Source: Bacillus methanolicus MGA3 (GTDB taxonomy: Bacteria > Bacillota > Bacilli > Bacillales > Cytobacillaceae). Taken from it: a DNA stretch of 64,000 bases. Shown here in pieces: positions 62,901-64,000 of this stretch. Each line of letters starts with the position of its first letter. The stretch's first letter is position 1. The notes beneath the pieces are model-generated. The model saw only the letters and a list, made by a program, of their open reading frames with translations. It ran no database searches and was not told where the DNA came from. The DNA is taken from positions 2,030,843 through 2,094,842 of the forward strand of contig NZ_CP007739.1 of assembly GCF_000724485.1 (NCBI RefSeq), read 5' to 3'. The position numbers and the translations under genes were made by a program.

Positions 62901-64000
62901 TTATTGAAGCATTTCTTTCATATCTTCTTGAGCATTACCGATTAATTTTAATCCAAATGTGTCTTGAAGAACCTTCATAACTCCTTCAGATATAAACTCC
63001 GGCGGTTTAGGCCCAATACGAATATCTTTAATTCCGAGACTGAACAATCCAAGCAAAATAGCGACCGCTTTTTGCTCGAACCAAGAAAGGACGATGCTAA
63101 CCGGCAATTCATTGATCGGACATTCAAACGCATCGGCTAACGCTTTTGCAATTTTTACAGTAGAAATGGAATTATTGCACTGTCCTAGATCTATATATCT
63201 CGGGATATTCGTCCCCGGCACTGTTCCATAATCAACATCATTGAATCGAAACTTTCCACAAGAGGTTGTTAAAATAACAGTTTCAGGCGGCAAAGATGTT
63301 GCCAGTTCCCTGTAATACTCTCCTCCTTTTCCAGGGGCATCACAGCCGGCAATCACAAAGAATCGTTTAATTTTTCCTTCTTTTACAGCCGCAATTACTT
63401 CTGGAGCCAATCCTATAACTGTTTCATGGTGAAATCCTGTTATTAGTGTTTCATCTGATTCTATATTTGCTTCAGGAAGCTCTAATGCTTTTTCAATTAA
63501 TGGAGTAAAGTCATCATTGATTATTTTTTGCACGTTTTCAAGACCGGCCACTTCAAATGAAAACATGCGATCCGCATATGTGCCCTTAATCGGCATGACG
63601 CAGTTTGTTGTCGCTAGAATCGCACCAGGGAATTTTTCAAATAATCTTCTCTGGTCGTACCATGCCTTGCCGATATTACCCTTTAAATGAGGATATTTTT
63701 TTAACTCCGGATATCCGTGCGCCGGCAGCATTTCTGAATGGGTATAAACATTAATTCCTTTTCCTTCTGTTTGCTTTAGAAGTTTTTCGAGCGCAAATAA
63801 ATTATGGCCTGTTACAACAATGCATTTTCCTTCAATCTTATTCTGTGACACTCGGATTGGCTGAGGAATGCCAAGCCTTTCCGTATGGGCTTTATCGAGC
63901 ACTTCCATGATCCGAACTGCTGACTGGCCTACTTTCATAGCCATATCAATGTGCTCCTGCAAATTGAAATTAGAGTTCGTTAAGGTCAAATAAAGCGCTT
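62901..64000 (-). CDS. hcp: Hybrid cluster protein / hydroxylamine reductase (5' end outside window)
   Basis: At least 366 codons of the C-terminal part; the frame stays open to the right edge, so the true start lies beyond it. Hybrid Fe-S-O cluster ligands are visible: TGHNLFALE (His), YTHSEM (Glu), ATTNCVMP (Cys), VIAGCDAPGKGG, LTTSCGKFRF (Cys), DLGQCNNS (Cys) and a glutamate/lysine pair in the C-terminal SWFEQKAVAILLGL. The enzyme reduces hydroxylamine and, as shown in enterobacteria, NO. It faces a Crp/Fnr regulator. Confidence 0.93.
   Translation of the reverse strand, partial: ALYLTLTNSNFNLQEHIDMAMKVGQSAVRIMEVLDKAHTERLGIPQPIRVSQNKIEGKCIVVTGHNLFALEKLLKQTEGKGINVYTHSEMLPAHGYPELKKYPHLKGNIGKAWYDQRRLFEKFPGAILATTNCVMPIKGTYADRMFSFEVAGLENVQKIINDDFTPLIEKALELPEANIESDETLITGFHHETVIGLAPEVIAAVKEGKIKRFFVIAGCDAPGKGGEYYRELATSLPPETVILTTSCGKFRFNDVDYGTVPGTNIPRYIDLGQCNNSISTVKIAKALADAFECPINELPVSIVLSWFEQKAVAILLGLFSLGIKDIRIGPKPPEFISEGVMKVLQDTFGLKLIGNAQEDMKEMLQ

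Overview
The window is a low-GC, AT-rich chromosomal segment of a spore-forming Firmicute of the family Bacillaceae (Bacillus sensu lato). Three things point there: spore genes (sspL, a cotD-like coat gene), a type B RNase P RNA, and a gene order that from memory follows the yprA-to-ilvA part of the Bacillus subtilis map almost gene for gene. Most genes lie on the minus strand. There is no rRNA, tRNA, prophage, CRISPR array or intact transposase. Species cannot be fixed from the sequence alone.

Layout. 1-14.2 kb: end of a tatA gene, ilvA, the dfrA-thyB pair, a secreted anthrax-lethal-factor-like (M34) metallopeptidase, a TerC-family membrane protein, ypjP, a 25-residue membrane peptide, the methyltransferase ypiP, bacilliredoxin brxA, ilvD, ypgR/cvfC, an ABC-F ATPase, the HD protein ypgQ and a DegV protein. 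14.5-21.6 kb: an unknown gene, fhs, metA, ugtP-like glycolipid glycosyltransferase, AIM24, mntR and an NRDE protein. 22-30.7 kb: topB, a glcD-like oxidase, small unknowns, a cold-shock gene with a long leader, two divergent RNase H-like genes, an EamA transporter and sspL. 30.8-42 kb: ypcP exonuclease, ftsZ at an unexpected place, a small secreted protein, a Cys4 protein, an RlaP-type nucleotidyltransferase, the double dynamin dynA, the bpsA-bpsB alkylpyrone genes and a DedA protein. 42-50 kb: xpt-pbuX under a guanine riboswitch, a three-gene ba3-type cytochrome c oxidase operon, an EamA transporter and an M32 carboxypeptidase. 50-64 kb: DinG-like helicase, ypsC, a PAS-PAS-GGDEF-EAL protein, rnpB, gpsB, cotD, the mrfA-mrfB DNA repair pair, a Crp/Fnr regulator and the hybrid cluster protein hcp (cut by the window end).

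How the genes work together. ilvA and ilvD serve branched-chain amino acid synthesis. dfrA, thyB and fhs run folate one-carbon chemistry, and metA starts methionine synthesis. ftsZ, gpsB, dynA and ugtP all touch division or the envelope. topB, mrfA, mrfB, ypcP and the DinG protein handle DNA. The ba3 oxidase, with an Fnr-like palindrome upstream, and the Crp/Fnr-hcp pair suggest response to low oxygen or nitrosative stress.

Most notable observations. (1) A complete ftsZ lies outside any ftsA context, between two remnants of one rhodanese-type sulfurtransferase gene, so it looks like an insertion or replacement carrying a small secreted-protein gene. (2) Hairpin elements built on GGGTCTGACCC with TGAGACAGCC or TGAGTCAGCC arms occur at least nine times between genes. 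(3) Intergenic arrays with a ~21-nt period appear at three or four sites. (4) A secreted M34-type peptidase, a structured element before the M32 carboxypeptidase gene, and several very small genes also merit attention.
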